DNA of 9,420 bases, taken from Puniceicoccales bacterium (GTDB lineage Bacteria; Verrucomicrobiota; Verrucomicrobiia; Opitutales; JAIRKQ01). This document shows positions 1 through 7,481 of the stretch, in pieces. Numbering within the stretch: position 1 is the stretch's first letter; the number at the start of each line of letters is the position of its first letter. The notes beneath the pieces were generated by a model. The model was not told the DNA's origin. It searched no databases and saw only the letters and a list, made by a program, of their open reading frames with translations. The position numbers and the translations under genes were made by a program. The stretch covers positions 1 through 9,420 of the forward strand of contig JAISRG010000061.1 of assembly GCA_031273725.1 (NCBI GenBank), read 5' to 3'.

Positions 1-389
1 TAGATTTAAAGTTCAACATTTTCCCATGCATAGCTGACCCAGCTCTAGTTCATGAAACAGAGCGAATAAAGTATGAAAATTTTTTTGGAAAACAACAGCT
101 GGAAGATGCCTGTAGTGATCCCGTCGTAGTGCACTTTGCAGGATTTAAGCCGTGGCAAGATCCATCGACGATATTTGCAGACAAGTGGTGGGAGTTATGC
201 CGTGTCACTCCTTTTTATGAGGAAATATTATACAAATGTATCTTAAAGAATGTAATTGTCACTCAACGCAAGCGCAGCAAACTCAATTATTGTAGGTGCA
301 AAGCGCTTTCCAAATTGACATTTGGCAAAAAAAGAGCTCACTACGAGCGGAAGGGCGCAGAGATAAAAAAAGTATTGGAAATACGCTAA
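1..389 (+). CDS. Family 8 glycosyltransferase, C-terminal part (gene begins before the window)
   Basis: The frame is open from the left edge (first complete codon at 3) to the TAA at 387-389, giving about 128 C-terminal residues. The key motif is VVHFAGFKPWQ. It matches the H-x-x-G-x-K-P-W signature of retaining GT8 glycosyltransferases, where the His helps bind the catalytic metal and the nucleotide-sugar diphosphate. The ending also fits LPS-type GT8 enzymes: an aromatic WWELCRVTPFYEEIL segment, then a very basic tail with SKLTFGKKRAHYERK, which probably lies against the inner membrane surface. Such enzymes transfer glucose or galactose from UDP-sugar onto the LPS core at the cytoplasmic face. 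Sugar and acceptor cannot be read from this fragment. A Met-like start at 129 (GTG) lies inside the conserved domain and is not the real start. thyA begins 26 bases after the stop, so the two may be co-transcribed. The family call is firm; the LPS role is inference supported by nearby lpxK. Confidence 0.85.
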   Translation, partial: DLKFNIFPCIADPALVHETERIKYENFFGKQQLEDACSDPVVVHFAGFKPWQDPSTIFADKWWELCRVTPFYEEILYKCILKNVIVTQRKRSKLNYCRCKALSKLTFGKKRAHYERKGAEIKKVLEIR

Positions 390-415
390 AAATATCCTAG
401 GTAGTTTTTATTCCA

Positions 416-1213
416 ATGAAAAATTACCTCGAGCTTTTGAATGAAGTATTAACTAAAGGGGAAAAACGGAACGATAGGACAGGAGTAGGAACCATCGGAT
501 TGTTCGGGGCACAACTGCGATTTGATCTGGCAAATACTTTTCCTGTCATCACGACAAAGTTTGTCAATTTGAAGGCGGTGATCCATGAGCTTTTGTGGTT
601 CATTAGCGGAAACACCAACGTCAAATATTTACAAGATAATGGCGTAAAAATTTGGAATGAATGGGCCGACGAAAATGGAAATTTGGGACGTGTCTATGGT
701 GCCCAGTGGAGAACATGGCAGGCTCCAGATGGGCGAACAATAGACCAACTGGCCAATGTCATAGGACAAATTCAAAAAGATCCATTCAGTCGCAGACATA
801 TCGTATCCGCTTGGAACCCTGGAGAGATAGATAAAATGGCACTACCACCCTGCCATGCATTTTTTCAGTTTCACGTATCATCCGACAAAGGATTGAGCTG
901 CCAACTATACCAGCGGAGCGCTGATATGTTCCTTGGAGTCCCTTTTAACATTTCTTCCTATGCTCTCCTGACCATAATGGTTGCGCACATCTGCAATCTG
1001 CGTCCGAAAGAATTTGTACATACGTTTGGGGATTTGCACATTTACACCAATCATGAAGAACAGGTGAAAGAACAACTGTCCCGCGAACCATTGCCCTTAC
1101 CAACCTTGAAATTGAATCGACAGGTTTCTTCCATCGATGATTTTAAATATGAAGATTTTGAAATCGTTGGCTATGAACATGGCCCAGCCATAAAAGCACC
1201 AATCGCAGTATGA
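416..1213 (+). CDS. thyA: Thymidylate synthase ThyA
   Basis: This cytoplasmic enzyme methylates dUMP to dTMP using 5,10-methylene-tetrahydrofolate and releases dihydrofolate. The 265 residues are essentially the length of the Escherichia coli enzyme (264) and align along its whole length by eye. The catalytic nucleophile is Cys146 in LPPCHAFFQF. Arg21 (NDRTGVGT) and Arg126-Arg127 (FSRRH) bind the dUMP phosphate. Asp170 and Asn178 in the QRSADMFLGVPFN block contact folate and the uracil ring. The C-terminus APIAV is the mobile tail that closes over the active site. The ATG at 416 gives the expected N-terminus, MKNYLELLNEVL; only a weak AGGTAG lies upstream, 11 bases away. The stop TGA overlaps the folA start as ATGA, the classic thyA-folA pairing, in which FolA recycles the dihydrofolate made here. 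No key residue is missing and the gene appears functional. Confidence 0.98.
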   Translation: MKNYLELLNEVLTKGEKRNDRTGVGTIGLFGAQLRFDLANTFPVITTKFVNLKAVIHELLWFISGNTNVKYLQDNGVKIWNEWADENGNLGRVYGAQWRTWQAPDGRTIDQLANVIGQIQKDPFSRRHIVSAWNPGEIDKMALPPCHAFFQFHVSSDKGLSCQLYQRSADMFLGVPFNISSYALLTIMVAHICNLRPKEFVHTFGDLHIYTNHEEQVKEQLSREPLPLPTLKLNRQVSSIDDFKYEDFEIVGYEHGPAIKAPIAV

Positions 1214-1752
1214 TAAGTATGCCGGCAGATTTATACGGTATCCTATTGCAAAGGCTAGATATTCGGGCAATTGCAGCAGTGGCCGACAATGGTATCATTG
1301 GAAATAATAATTCCATCCCTTGGAATATTCCCGAGGAAATGGCATTTTTTCGTAGAATGACGCAAAATGCATCGGTGCTAATGGGCCGCAAAACCTTTGA
1401 ATCCATCGGACATCCACTGCCAAACCGCCGAAACATTGTAATGACAAGGGATACAACCTGGCGCCGGGATTCCGTCATCACAATCCAAAAGCTGGATCAG
1501 CTATTGGAACTCGGCATTGAAGGTCCCCTTTGGGTATGCGGCGGTGCCATGATCTATAAAATGTTGTTCCCGGCATGCCGAGAATTATATTTGAGTACGG
1601 TTTTTGGAAAATTTGAGGGCGATACGAAAATGCCACCCTTTGGAGACATATTTGTAATAAATAAAACAATTTTAACTTGCACAACCTTCAAAGTCGACCA
1701 TTATGTGGCTAGACAACATGCGAATATTGAGAAAAGTCCGTTATCTCTATAA
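1210..1752 (+). CDS. folA: Dihydrofolate reductase FolA with a short N-terminal extension
   Basis: It reduces dihydrofolate to tetrahydrofolate with NADPH, regenerating the cofactor oxidised by ThyA, and is the usual target of trimethoprim. The DHFR core starts at about residue 19 (RAIAAVADNGIIG). It continues with the substrate loop IPWNIPEEMAFF, where Glu43 sits at the catalytic acid position. The NADPH motifs MGRKTFESIGHPLPNRRNIV (residues 58-77) and CGGAMIY (110-116) follow, then EGDT (137-140). The family begins close to the first strand, so about 17 residues (MISMPADLYGILLQRLD) are extra. I kept the ATG at 1210 because it overlaps the thyA stop as ATGA, which allows coupled re-initiation, and no better-placed start with a Shine-Dalgarno site is visible. 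A second ATG at 1219 would trim three residues. The C-terminus (residues 165-180) overlaps the start of lpxK. At 180 residues it is slightly longer than the usual 160-170. Confidence 0.96.
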   Translation: MISMPADLYGILLQRLDIRAIAAVADNGIIGNNNSIPWNIPEEMAFFRRMTQNASVLMGRKTFESIGHPLPNRRNIVMTRDTTWRRDSVITIQKLDQLLELGIEGPLWVCGGAMIYKMLFPACRELYLSTVFGKFEGDTKMPPFGDIFVINKTILTCTTFKVDHYVARQHANIEKSPLSL

Positions 1753-2935
1753 AAAGCTTTTGAGGAAACTTCATGGGTTAGTAAATTACGTGGAAATATT
1801 TGCAACGGATGTATTATACGACAGAAAGAAATCATTCGGTACCGTCTGCGTCGCTGTAACATTGCTCCCATTATCTTTTTTGTTTGCCTTGATCGTAAAA
1901 TTGAGGCATCTGCTATACGCAAAAAGAATTTTTACATCGGATGCTCTGGGGTGTCCAGTTATCGTCGTTGGAAATTTGACGGTGGGAGGAACGGGAAAAA
2001 CTCCAGTAGTGGAAAAAATTGCCCGTGAGCTGAATGAAAGGGGACGGAAAGTGGCGATTCTTAGCCGCGGGTATAAAAGTAAAGGTGAGCCGCAGTGGAA
2101 AGCTTTTATCCGGTGGATGACCCATCGAAATGAACCGCCACCAAAGATTGTAAGCAATGGCAAATCGGTATTGTTGGATTCTGAAGTGGCCGGAGACGAG
2201 CCATTCATGTTGGCTAAAAATTTGCCAGGAGTCGTTGTCTTCGTGGACAAGAATCGCGTTAAAGCTGGCCACTATGCGATTAACAAGTTCGGGGTCGACA
2301 TAATAATTTTAGACGATGGGTTTCAATACCTTCCACTTAGGGGCCACGTGAACCTTTTGCTAATTGATAAGACCAACCCCTTTGGCAACAAATATTTGTT
2401 GCCCCGTGGAATTCTACGCGAGCCAATTTCCCAAATTAGACGAGCATCCTATGTTCTTCTGACAAAATCTGGCAACGTTTACAATGATTCCATCGTCGAT
2501 ACGATAAAATCATACAATCCAAATGCTAAAATCATCGAGTGTGCCCATTTTCCGAGAAATTTGTCAGTCATACACGGCAATGAAGTGAACCCTATCAATA
2601 TCCTTGCGGGCAAAAAAATAATGGCATTTAGTGGCATTGCATCCCCCGATGGCTTTGAAAATTTTTTACTGCAAAATGGGTCTGAAATTGTTTACCGAAA
2701 AAGGTTTGTCGACCATCACAGGTTTTCCAAAAATGAACTGGAAAATATTTTTAACATTGCATGTGCCAGGGGAGCTGCGTTCGCAATTACAACGGAAAAG
2801 GATGCCGTTCGGATTCCAAAAGAATTTGAACCTCCGATCCCCACCTATTTCCTAAAAATAGACATAGAAATTATTTCCGGCGAAGAAATATTTGAAGAGG
2901 CAATTTCCAAGTTTGGCGCAACCACTCACAATTAA
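1703..2935 (+). CDS. lpxK: Tetraacyldisaccharide 4'-kinase LpxK
   Basis: LpxK phosphorylates the 4' position of the tetraacyl disaccharide-1-phosphate to make lipid IVA, on the cytoplasmic face of the inner membrane. The hallmark is the P-loop VGNLTVGGTGKTP (89-101). Further family blocks are AILSRGY (118-124), the AGDEP region (163-167), FVDKNRV (180-186), LDDGFQ (203-208), RGILREP (235-241), FVDHHRFS (335-342) and TTEKDAVR (363-370). A hydrophobic, probably membrane-inserted helix spans about 46-66. The protein has 410 residues against about 310-350 in proteobacteria. The extra length lies mostly in the first 45 residues, which are basic (MRILRKVRYLYKKLLRKLH), and in a segment near 125-150. 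I recall similar extensions in Opitutae LpxK, untested. The start is uncertain: ATG 1703 and ATG 1718 both lie inside folA and neither has a clear Shine-Dalgarno site, so expression probably depends on coupling to folA. Confidence 0.95.
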   Translation: MWLDNMRILRKVRYLYKKLLRKLHGLVNYVEIFATDVLYDRKKSFGTVCVAVTLLPLSFLFALIVKLRHLLYAKRIFTSDALGCPVIVVGNLTVGGTGKTPVVEKIARELNERGRKVAILSRGYKSKGEPQWKAFIRWMTHRNEPPPKIVSNGKSVLLDSEVAGDEPFMLAKNLPGVVVFVDKNRVKAGHYAINKFGVDIIILDDGFQYLPLRGHVNLLLIDKTNPFGNKYLLPRGILREPISQIRRASYVLLTKSGNVYNDSIVDTIKSYNPNAKIIECAHFPRNLSVIHGNEVNPINILAGKKIMAFSGIASPDGFENFLLQNGSEIVYRKRFVDHHRFSKNELENIFNIACARGAAFAITTEKDAVRIPKEFEPPIPTYFLKIDIEIISGEEIFEEAISKFGATTHN

Positions 2936-2944
2936 GGAAAATGG

Positions 2945-2970
2945 AAAAGTTGGTGCCTACTACTTTTTTT
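2945..2970. terminator. Possible weak bidirectional terminator between lpxK and the convergent gene
   Basis: Between the lpxK stop and the convergent minus-strand gene an imperfect inverted repeat pairs AAAAGT (2945-2950) with ACTTTT (2962-2967). An inner GT/AC pair may add to it around a GCCT loop. It is followed by seven T residues (2964-2970) on the plus strand, and a run of A precedes it, as expected for a terminator used from both sides. The stem is short, AT-rich and bulged, and it overlaps the stop codon of the minus-strand gene. The placement between convergent genes supports the call more than the stability does. Confidence 0.3.
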
Positions 2971-3289
2971 CTTTCAATTGCTTACAATAGTCTAGCATCT
3001 TGCGGTTCATATCATACATCGCCTGTGATATTTCGCTGGGCCAGATGATCGACAGTTTTCTAACAGCTTCGACATTTTCTTCGGAAATTTTCCCTTCGTC
3101 ATACGCTTTTTCAGCTGCTATTGGAAAATTTTTCAACAACCCATCGACAAATTTTTCAGCATCAACGGATTTTAGATATTTTATTGCAATGTCCAAATTT
3201 GCGATGGATTCTTTTATTTTCTTTTTCAATTCAATCTTGGAAATTTTATTAGAAAGCGCTTCGCTGTAGAGATCAAAAACTTTATTCAT
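2960..3289 (-). CDS. Small helical protein of unknown function, 109 residues
   Basis: I do not recognise this protein. It starts at ATG (complement of 3287-3289) with a strong AGGGAGG Shine-Dalgarno site four bases upstream, and ends at TAG (complement of 2960-2962). It is rich in Lys, Glu, Ala, Ile and Leu, with no signal peptide or membrane segment, so it should be cytoplasmic and largely alpha-helical. Notable stretches are IELKKKIKESIANLDIAIKY (19-38), a possible amphipathic or coiled-coil helix, and SIIWPSEISQAMYDMNRKML, which holds the only Trp. There is one Cys near the end and the tail is lysine-rich. It lies alone on the minus strand, convergent with lpxK and divergent from secA. A plus-strand frame at 3000-3269 covers the same DNA but lacks any ribosome binding site, so this strand is preferred. 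A role as a helical adaptor or secretion-related partner would be pure guesswork. Confidence 0.75.
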   Translation of the reverse strand: MNKVFDLYSEALSNKISKIELKKKIKESIANLDIAIKYLKSVDAEKFVDGLLKNFPIAAEKAYDEGKISEENVEAVRKLSIIWPSEISQAMYDMNRKMLDYCKQLKEKK

Positions 3290-3292
3290 TTG

Positions 3293-3300
3293 TCCTCCCT
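3293..3300 (-). promoter_or_regulatory. Shine-Dalgarno site of the 109-residue minus-strand gene
   Basis: Read on the minus strand the bases are AGGGAGGA, four bases (or three counting the last A) before the ATG. It is the strongest ribosome binding site in the window, and it is what decides that the minus-strand frame, not the overlapping plus-strand frames, is the real gene here. Confidence 0.75.
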
Positions 3301-3315
3301 TGGTTCATATGGAGG

Positions 3316-3344
3316 AATTTTCGTAAAATTTTTACTTTTGTCAA
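3316..3344 (-). promoter_or_regulatory. Possible sigma-70 type promoter for the minus-strand small gene
   Basis: On the minus strand a perfect TTGACA (complement of 3339-3344) is followed, after 17 bases, by AAAATT (complement of 3316-3321). The latter agrees with TATAAT at only three of six places. The start of transcription would fall near 3309, leaving a leader of about 20 bases that contains the Shine-Dalgarno site. The perfect -35 and good geometry argue for it; the poor -10 and the AT-rich background argue against it. Confidence 0.3.
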
Positions 3345-3449
3345 ACCCCAAATTGGATTCCAAACGTACGGAATTTATTTTTTCTAAAATTATTGAGTCG
3401 ACGTTTGATGAATTGTATTTAAACCTATTGGCTCAGGAAGTTGTAAGTA

Positions 3450-6386
3450 ATGATTGGAAAATTTTTCAGATTGTTTGTTGGACATACCTATAAAAAATTC
3501 ATCAAAAAATGTCAGCCGGTAATAGTAAAAATCAATGGCCTGGAGGAAACATATCAATCCCTATCCGATGAAGCCATTGTTGCGAAATCGGAAGAACTAA
3601 AACGGCGGGTGGTTGGGGGAGAATCCCTCGATGATGTGTTGCCGGAAGCATTCGCACTGGTAAAAAATACGGCCCGCCGTTTGTGTGGGCAGGAAATCGA
3701 AGTGTGCGGACATAAGTTGATTTGGGATATGGTACACTATGACGTTCAACTTTTGGGGGGTATCGCCCTACACCAGGGAAAAATTTGTGAAATGGCAACG
3801 GGGGAAGGAAAGACTTTAGTTGCGACATTGCCATTGTATTTGAATGCTCTCTCTGGGAAAAACTGCCAGTTGGTTACGGTCAATGATTACCTTGCCAGTC
3901 GAGATGCGGAATGGATGGGTTATCTCTATGAATTTCTTGGCATAACAGTCGGATGTTTACAAAACGAAATGGATATCGAAGAGCGCCAGAAAGCATATGC
4001 TTGCAACATAACCTATGGAACGGCATCGGAATTCGGATTTGATTACCTGCGCGACAATGGAATGGCGACTTCTCCGGAGGAACAAGTCCAGCGGGAACAT
4101 TATTACTGCATCGTCGATGAGGTTGATTCTATCCTCATAGATGAAGCGCGGACACCACTGATAATTTCAGGGGCAGCCCCGAAGGATGAAGAGAAAGTTC
4201 CCTATGTGGAGCTGAAACCATCGGTCGCCAATTTGGTCGAGCTGCAGCAAAAGTTATGTAATCGATTGGTGTCGGACGCCAAAGCCATGCTGGATGATAG
4301 CGGTAAAGATTATAATCGCGATGCCTACAAAAAGCTCTGGCAGGTAAAGCTTGGAATGCCGAAAAATAAACAATTTTTACGCCTCATGGAAAATGGGGCG
4401 TATAGAAAAAACTTCGATAGGTTTGATCTCGAAATGAATTCCGAATTGCTCAAAAGCGAAAGATATCAAATCAAAGAAGAGTTATACTATTGCTTGGATG
4501 AAAAGGACAACCAATCGGATTTGACAGAGCTGGGACGTGCCCATTTGAGTGACGACGAAAGTGCATTTGTTTTGCCAGATCTGCCATCAATATTTTCCGC
4601 CATAGATGTAAATGATTCCCTGTCGCCGGATCAAAAGATTGAAAAAAAACGCCAGGCGGAGGAAGAATTTTCCCAAAAAAGCATCAAAATTCACTGCCTA
4701 AATCAACTTTTACGGGCATATTCTTTGTACAACAGAGATGAACAGTATGCAATTTTGGATGGTAAGATCGTTATAATCGATGAAAATACTGGTAGGGCCA
4801 TGCCGGGGCGCCGTTGGAGTGACGGTTTGCACCAAGCCATTGAGGCAAAAGAAGGCGTGAAAGTCGAACGGGAATCTCGAACCTATGCCACCGTCACGAT
4901 GCAAAATTACTTTAGGATGTATGAAAAATTGGCCGGAATGACTGGTACCGCCGAAACGGAAGCACAGGAATTTAATGATATTTACCATCGCCCAGTTGTC
5001 GTAATCCCGTCCCACAAAAAGTGTATCCGCATCGATTTAAATGATGAGATTTACAAAACTCGTCGGGAAAAATATAGTGCGGTGGTTGCGGAGATTAAAG
5101 CTGCCAATCAAAATGGACAGCCCGTTTTAGTCGGTACGACTTCCGTTGAAGCCTCGGAATTATTGAGCAAGATGCTGAAGCGAGAAATGATAGGTCACAA
5201 GGTTTTAAATGCCAAATATCACCAGCAAGAGGCGGAAATCATTGCCCAAGCTGGCCAAAGGGGAGCCGTTACGATTGCGACAAATATGGCAGGCCGTGGT
5301 ACGGACATCAAATTGGGGGACGGTGTTTCGGAATTGGGAGGGCTATTTGTGATCGGTACGGAAAGGCATGAATCCAGGCGCGTCGATCGGCAGCTACGCG
5401 GTAGGTGTGCCCGCCAGGGAGATCCCGGGTGTTCGAAGTTTTTCGTCTCCCTTGAAGATACTCTCATGCGAATTTTTGCTTCCGCTGGACCCATAGCACG
5501 GCTATTGCAAAACACGTTCAAAGAGGGAGAAGTTCTTGCCCATCCACTGTTGAACCGTTCCATTGAAACAGCCCAAAAAAAAGTAGAGCAGCACTATTAT
5601 TCCACCAGAAAACATTTGCTGCAATACGACGATGTCCTCAATCAGCAAAGGAAAGTTATCTATGCCCTCAGGAGCGATTCCCTGGTCGAAAATAATGCCC
5701 AAAACGTCATTTTTGAAATCATACGCAATGAATTGGATTCCAGGCTGGAGCAATTTTCTGATGATCCAGAGGAGAACAGAGAGGAAGACGATGGTCTTAA
5801 AATGCTACTGTCGTGGGCAAATATTAATTTTCCTCTGAATTTGAAAGCGTCCGATTTGGCCAACAAGTCCCGCGATGCAATCCACGAACTGATTTTATCA
5901 AAGATAAAAAGTGCCTATGAAATAAAACAATCCACCGATGATCCGGAATCCCTAAAATTTGTCGAAAGGATGATACTTATCCGAACAATCGATGGTAATT
6001 GGCAAAAACATCTGACAGAAATGGATGCTTTGCGGAGTAGCGTAGGACTTCGTGGATATGGCCAACGGGACCCGATCAATGAATATCGCACGGAAGCCTT
6101 TGGATACTTTGACTCGATGTTGAGACAGATAAACTCCGATGTTTGTTCCCAATTATTTCGATCGGCAGGAAGCGCCAAGGCATTCAATAGGATGGTCCAT
6201 GAATTACGCAAACACATTGTGATGTCAGGTGGCGCTTTGGAAGTCGCCGATGGTAGCCAGAAACAGCCCGAAAAGGGCAATCCCCAAATGGTCATCAAGC
6301 CAACTTCGTTGCCAAAAATCAACAGAAACGACCCCTGCCCGTGCGGAAGCGGAAAAAAGTATAAAAAATGTTGCGGCCTAAAGTAG
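3450..6386 (+). CDS. secA: Preprotein translocase ATPase SecA
   Basis: SecA is the ATP-driven motor that pushes unfolded preproteins through SecYEG. The start ATG at 3450 has AGGAAG nine bases upstream and gives the usual SecA N-terminus. Nucleotide-binding domain 1 carries Walker A ATGEGKT (116-122), the TVNDYLASRDAEWM block (143-156) and Walker B VDEVD (222-226) followed by SILIDEARTPLIISG. The preprotein cross-linking region spans about 240-410. Then come IIDENTGRAMPGRRWSDGLHQ (442-462), the helicase-like second domain with TNMAGRGTDIKLG (611-623), and motif VI LRGRCARQGDPG (649-660). The scaffold and wing domains include DGNWQKHLTEMDALR (848-862). The C-terminal SEC-C zinc motif has Cys963, Cys965, Cys974 and Cys975. 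At 978 residues it exceeds the 901 of E. coli, mainly through an enlarged 245-410 region. The motif VI wording recalls Chlamydiae. mnmA begins inside its last codons. Confidence 0.98.
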   Translation: MIGKFFRLFVGHTYKKFIKKCQPVIVKINGLEETYQSLSDEAIVAKSEELKRRVVGGESLDDVLPEAFALVKNTARRLCGQEIEVCGHKLIWDMVHYDVQLLGGIALHQGKICEMATGEGKTLVATLPLYLNALSGKNCQLVTVNDYLASRDAEWMGYLYEFLGITVGCLQNEMDIEERQKAYACNITYGTASEFGFDYLRDNGMATSPEEQVQREHYYCIVDEVDSILIDEARTPLIISGAAPKDEEKVPYVELKPSVANLVELQQKLCNRLVSDAKAMLDDSGKDYNRDAYKKLWQVKLGMPKNKQFLRLMENGAYRKNFDRFDLEMNSELLKSERYQIKEELYYCLDEKDNQSDLTELGRAHLSDDESAFVLPDLPSIFSAIDVNDSLSPDQKIEKKRQAEEEFSQKSIKIHCLNQLLRAYSLYNRDEQYAILDGKIVIIDENTGRAMPGRRWSDGLHQAIEAKEGVKVERESRTYATVTMQNYFRMYEKLAGMTGTAETEAQEFNDIYHRPVVVIPSHKKCIRIDLNDEIYKTRREKYSAVVAEIKAANQNGQPVLVGTTSVEASELLSKMLKREMIGHKVLNAKYHQQEAEIIAQAGQRGAVTIATNMAGRGTDIKLGDGVSELGGLFVIGTERHESRRVDRQLRGRCARQGDPGCSKFFVSLEDTLMRIFASAGPIARLLQNTFKEGEVLAHPLLNRSIETAQKKVEQHYYSTRKHLLQYDDVLNQQRKVIYALRSDSLVENNAQNVIFEIIRNELDSRLEQFSDDPEENREEDDGLKMLLSWANINFPLNLKASDLANKSRDAIHELILSKIKSAYEIKQSTDDPESLKFVERMILIRTIDGNWQKHLTEMDALRSSVGLRGYGQRDPINEYRTEAFGYFDSMLRQINSDVCSQLFRSAGSAKAFNRMVHELRKHIVMSGGALEVADGSQKQPEKGNPQMVIKPTSLPKINRNDPCPCGSGKKYKKCCGLK

Positions 6387-7450
6387 CAGTTGCGATGTCA
6401 GGGGGTGTCGATAGCGCAGTATCCGCATTGCTATTAAAAAATGCCGGCTATCGGGTACATGGTATTTTCATGCGCACATGGAATGCCGAAGATTCGGAAA
6501 ACCCGATTGCGGACTGTCCGTGGAAGACAGATGTGGACGACACGAGAAGTGTTTGCGAAAAACTCGGCATAACATTTGAGGTTATCAACATGATATCCAA
6601 ATACCGCATATTGGTGGTAAAAGAACTGGTTGATGGCTATCGCAATGGAATCACCCCCAATCCGGATGTTTTGTGCAATGCACGGATAAAATTCGGCGTA
6701 CTCAAACGATACGCCCATGCCAATGGTTTTGAAAAATTTGCAACTGGGCACTATTGCAGGGTGGTGACAAATGAAAATGGTACCGCCAATATTTTGGAAG
6801 GTGTTGATAAAAACAAGGATCAGTCATACTTTCTCGCTCTGCTTTCCCAGGAACAGGTACAAAATACAATATTTCCCGTTGGAGAACTGACAAAGCCCGA
6901 AGTTCGCAAAATCGCAGAGAAAGCAAATTTGCCAAATTGCAAAAAGAAGGACAGCCAGGGAATTTGTTTTTTGGGTAAGGTGAGGATTCAAGATTTTCTA
7001 TCGCATTACATACAAAACCAGCCAGGCGACATCGTCGATACCCAGGGGAAGATCATTGGCAAACACCGGGGGTTGTTTCGATTTACCATAGGCCAGCGAC
7101 ATGGTATCAATGTCCCATCAAACCTTGATTTTTTCCACTACGTCGTTGTCGGAAAAGATCTCGTAAAAAACCAGTTGGTCGTGGAAATTGAACAGCCGAC
7201 ATCAAAATACCTATTCAAGGATGAATTTTCCATCCATGGCCTAAGCTTTGTAAACGGAGGATTCGGAGAATATGAAAATTTGCTTGCTCGCCCACGGTAC
7301 CGCGATCCTGCCCAGAAAATTAAATTTTTTCAAACGGGAACCAATACGGCTCATGTTATCTTTGAGCAACCCCAACGGGCAATCGCAAGCGGGCAGATCA
7401 TAGCATTCTACCGGGATGAAATTTTACTCGGCGGTGGCATCTTCGCCTAA
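6368..7450 (+). CDS. mnmA: tRNA-specific 2-thiouridylase MnmA
   Basis: MnmA activates the C2 carbonyl of wobble uridine 34 in tRNA(Lys), tRNA(Glu) and tRNA(Gln) with ATP and inserts sulfur delivered as a persulfide. The PP-loop SGGVDS is at 11-16. The two catalytic cysteines are Cys103 (NPDVLCNARIKFG) and Cys200 (KKDSQGICFLGKVRIQDF); they match Cys102 and Cys199 of E. coli. TGHYCRV (126-132) and DQSYFLALLSQ (151-161) are further family blocks. The C-terminal beta-barrel part includes HRGLFRFTIGQRHG (233-246) and ends in the typical LGGGIFA. The 360 residues are normal length. The ATG at 6368 lies within secA and gives the expected MLRPKVAVAMSGGVDS start. A 19-base overlap with secA means translation is probably coupled to secA. 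The gene looks intact. The cysteine desulfurase and sulfur relay partners are not in the window. Confidence 0.97.
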   Translation: MLRPKVAVAMSGGVDSAVSALLLKNAGYRVHGIFMRTWNAEDSENPIADCPWKTDVDDTRSVCEKLGITFEVINMISKYRILVVKELVDGYRNGITPNPDVLCNARIKFGVLKRYAHANGFEKFATGHYCRVVTNENGTANILEGVDKNKDQSYFLALLSQEQVQNTIFPVGELTKPEVRKIAEKANLPNCKKKDSQGICFLGKVRIQDFLSHYIQNQPGDIVDTQGKIIGKHRGLFRFTIGQRHGINVPSNLDFFHYVVVGKDLVKNQLVVEIEQPTSKYLFKDEFSIHGLSFVNGGFGEYENLLARPRYRDPAQKIKFFQTGTNTAHVIFEQPQRAIASGQIIAFYRDEILLGGGIFA

Positions 7451-7481
7451 AATTCAAGACCGGACACATTTCGGCAACCAT

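Noticed and set aside
3000..3269. Plus-strand 89-codon frame antisense to the small minus-strand gene
   Set aside because: It has no ribosome binding site, and the minus-strand frame on the same DNA has a strong one and better protein-like composition.
3393..3421. Promoter for secA: TTGAGT, 17 bases, TATTTA
   Set aside because: The spacing is right, but the -10 agrees at only three of six positions in AT-rich DNA, so it is no better than chance.
3290..3493. Plus-strand 67-codon frame just before and overlapping secA, considered as a SecM-like leader peptide
   Set aside because: It needs a TTG start that lies inside the ribosome binding region of the opposite-strand gene. It has no Shine-Dalgarno site of its own, no signal sequence, and nothing like the SecM arrest motif near its end.
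424..6322. Many minus-strand frames of 60-154 codons inside thyA, folA, lpxK, secA and mnmA
   Set aside because: They are antisense to strongly conserved genes, lack ribosome binding sites and have low-quality composition, so they are shadows.
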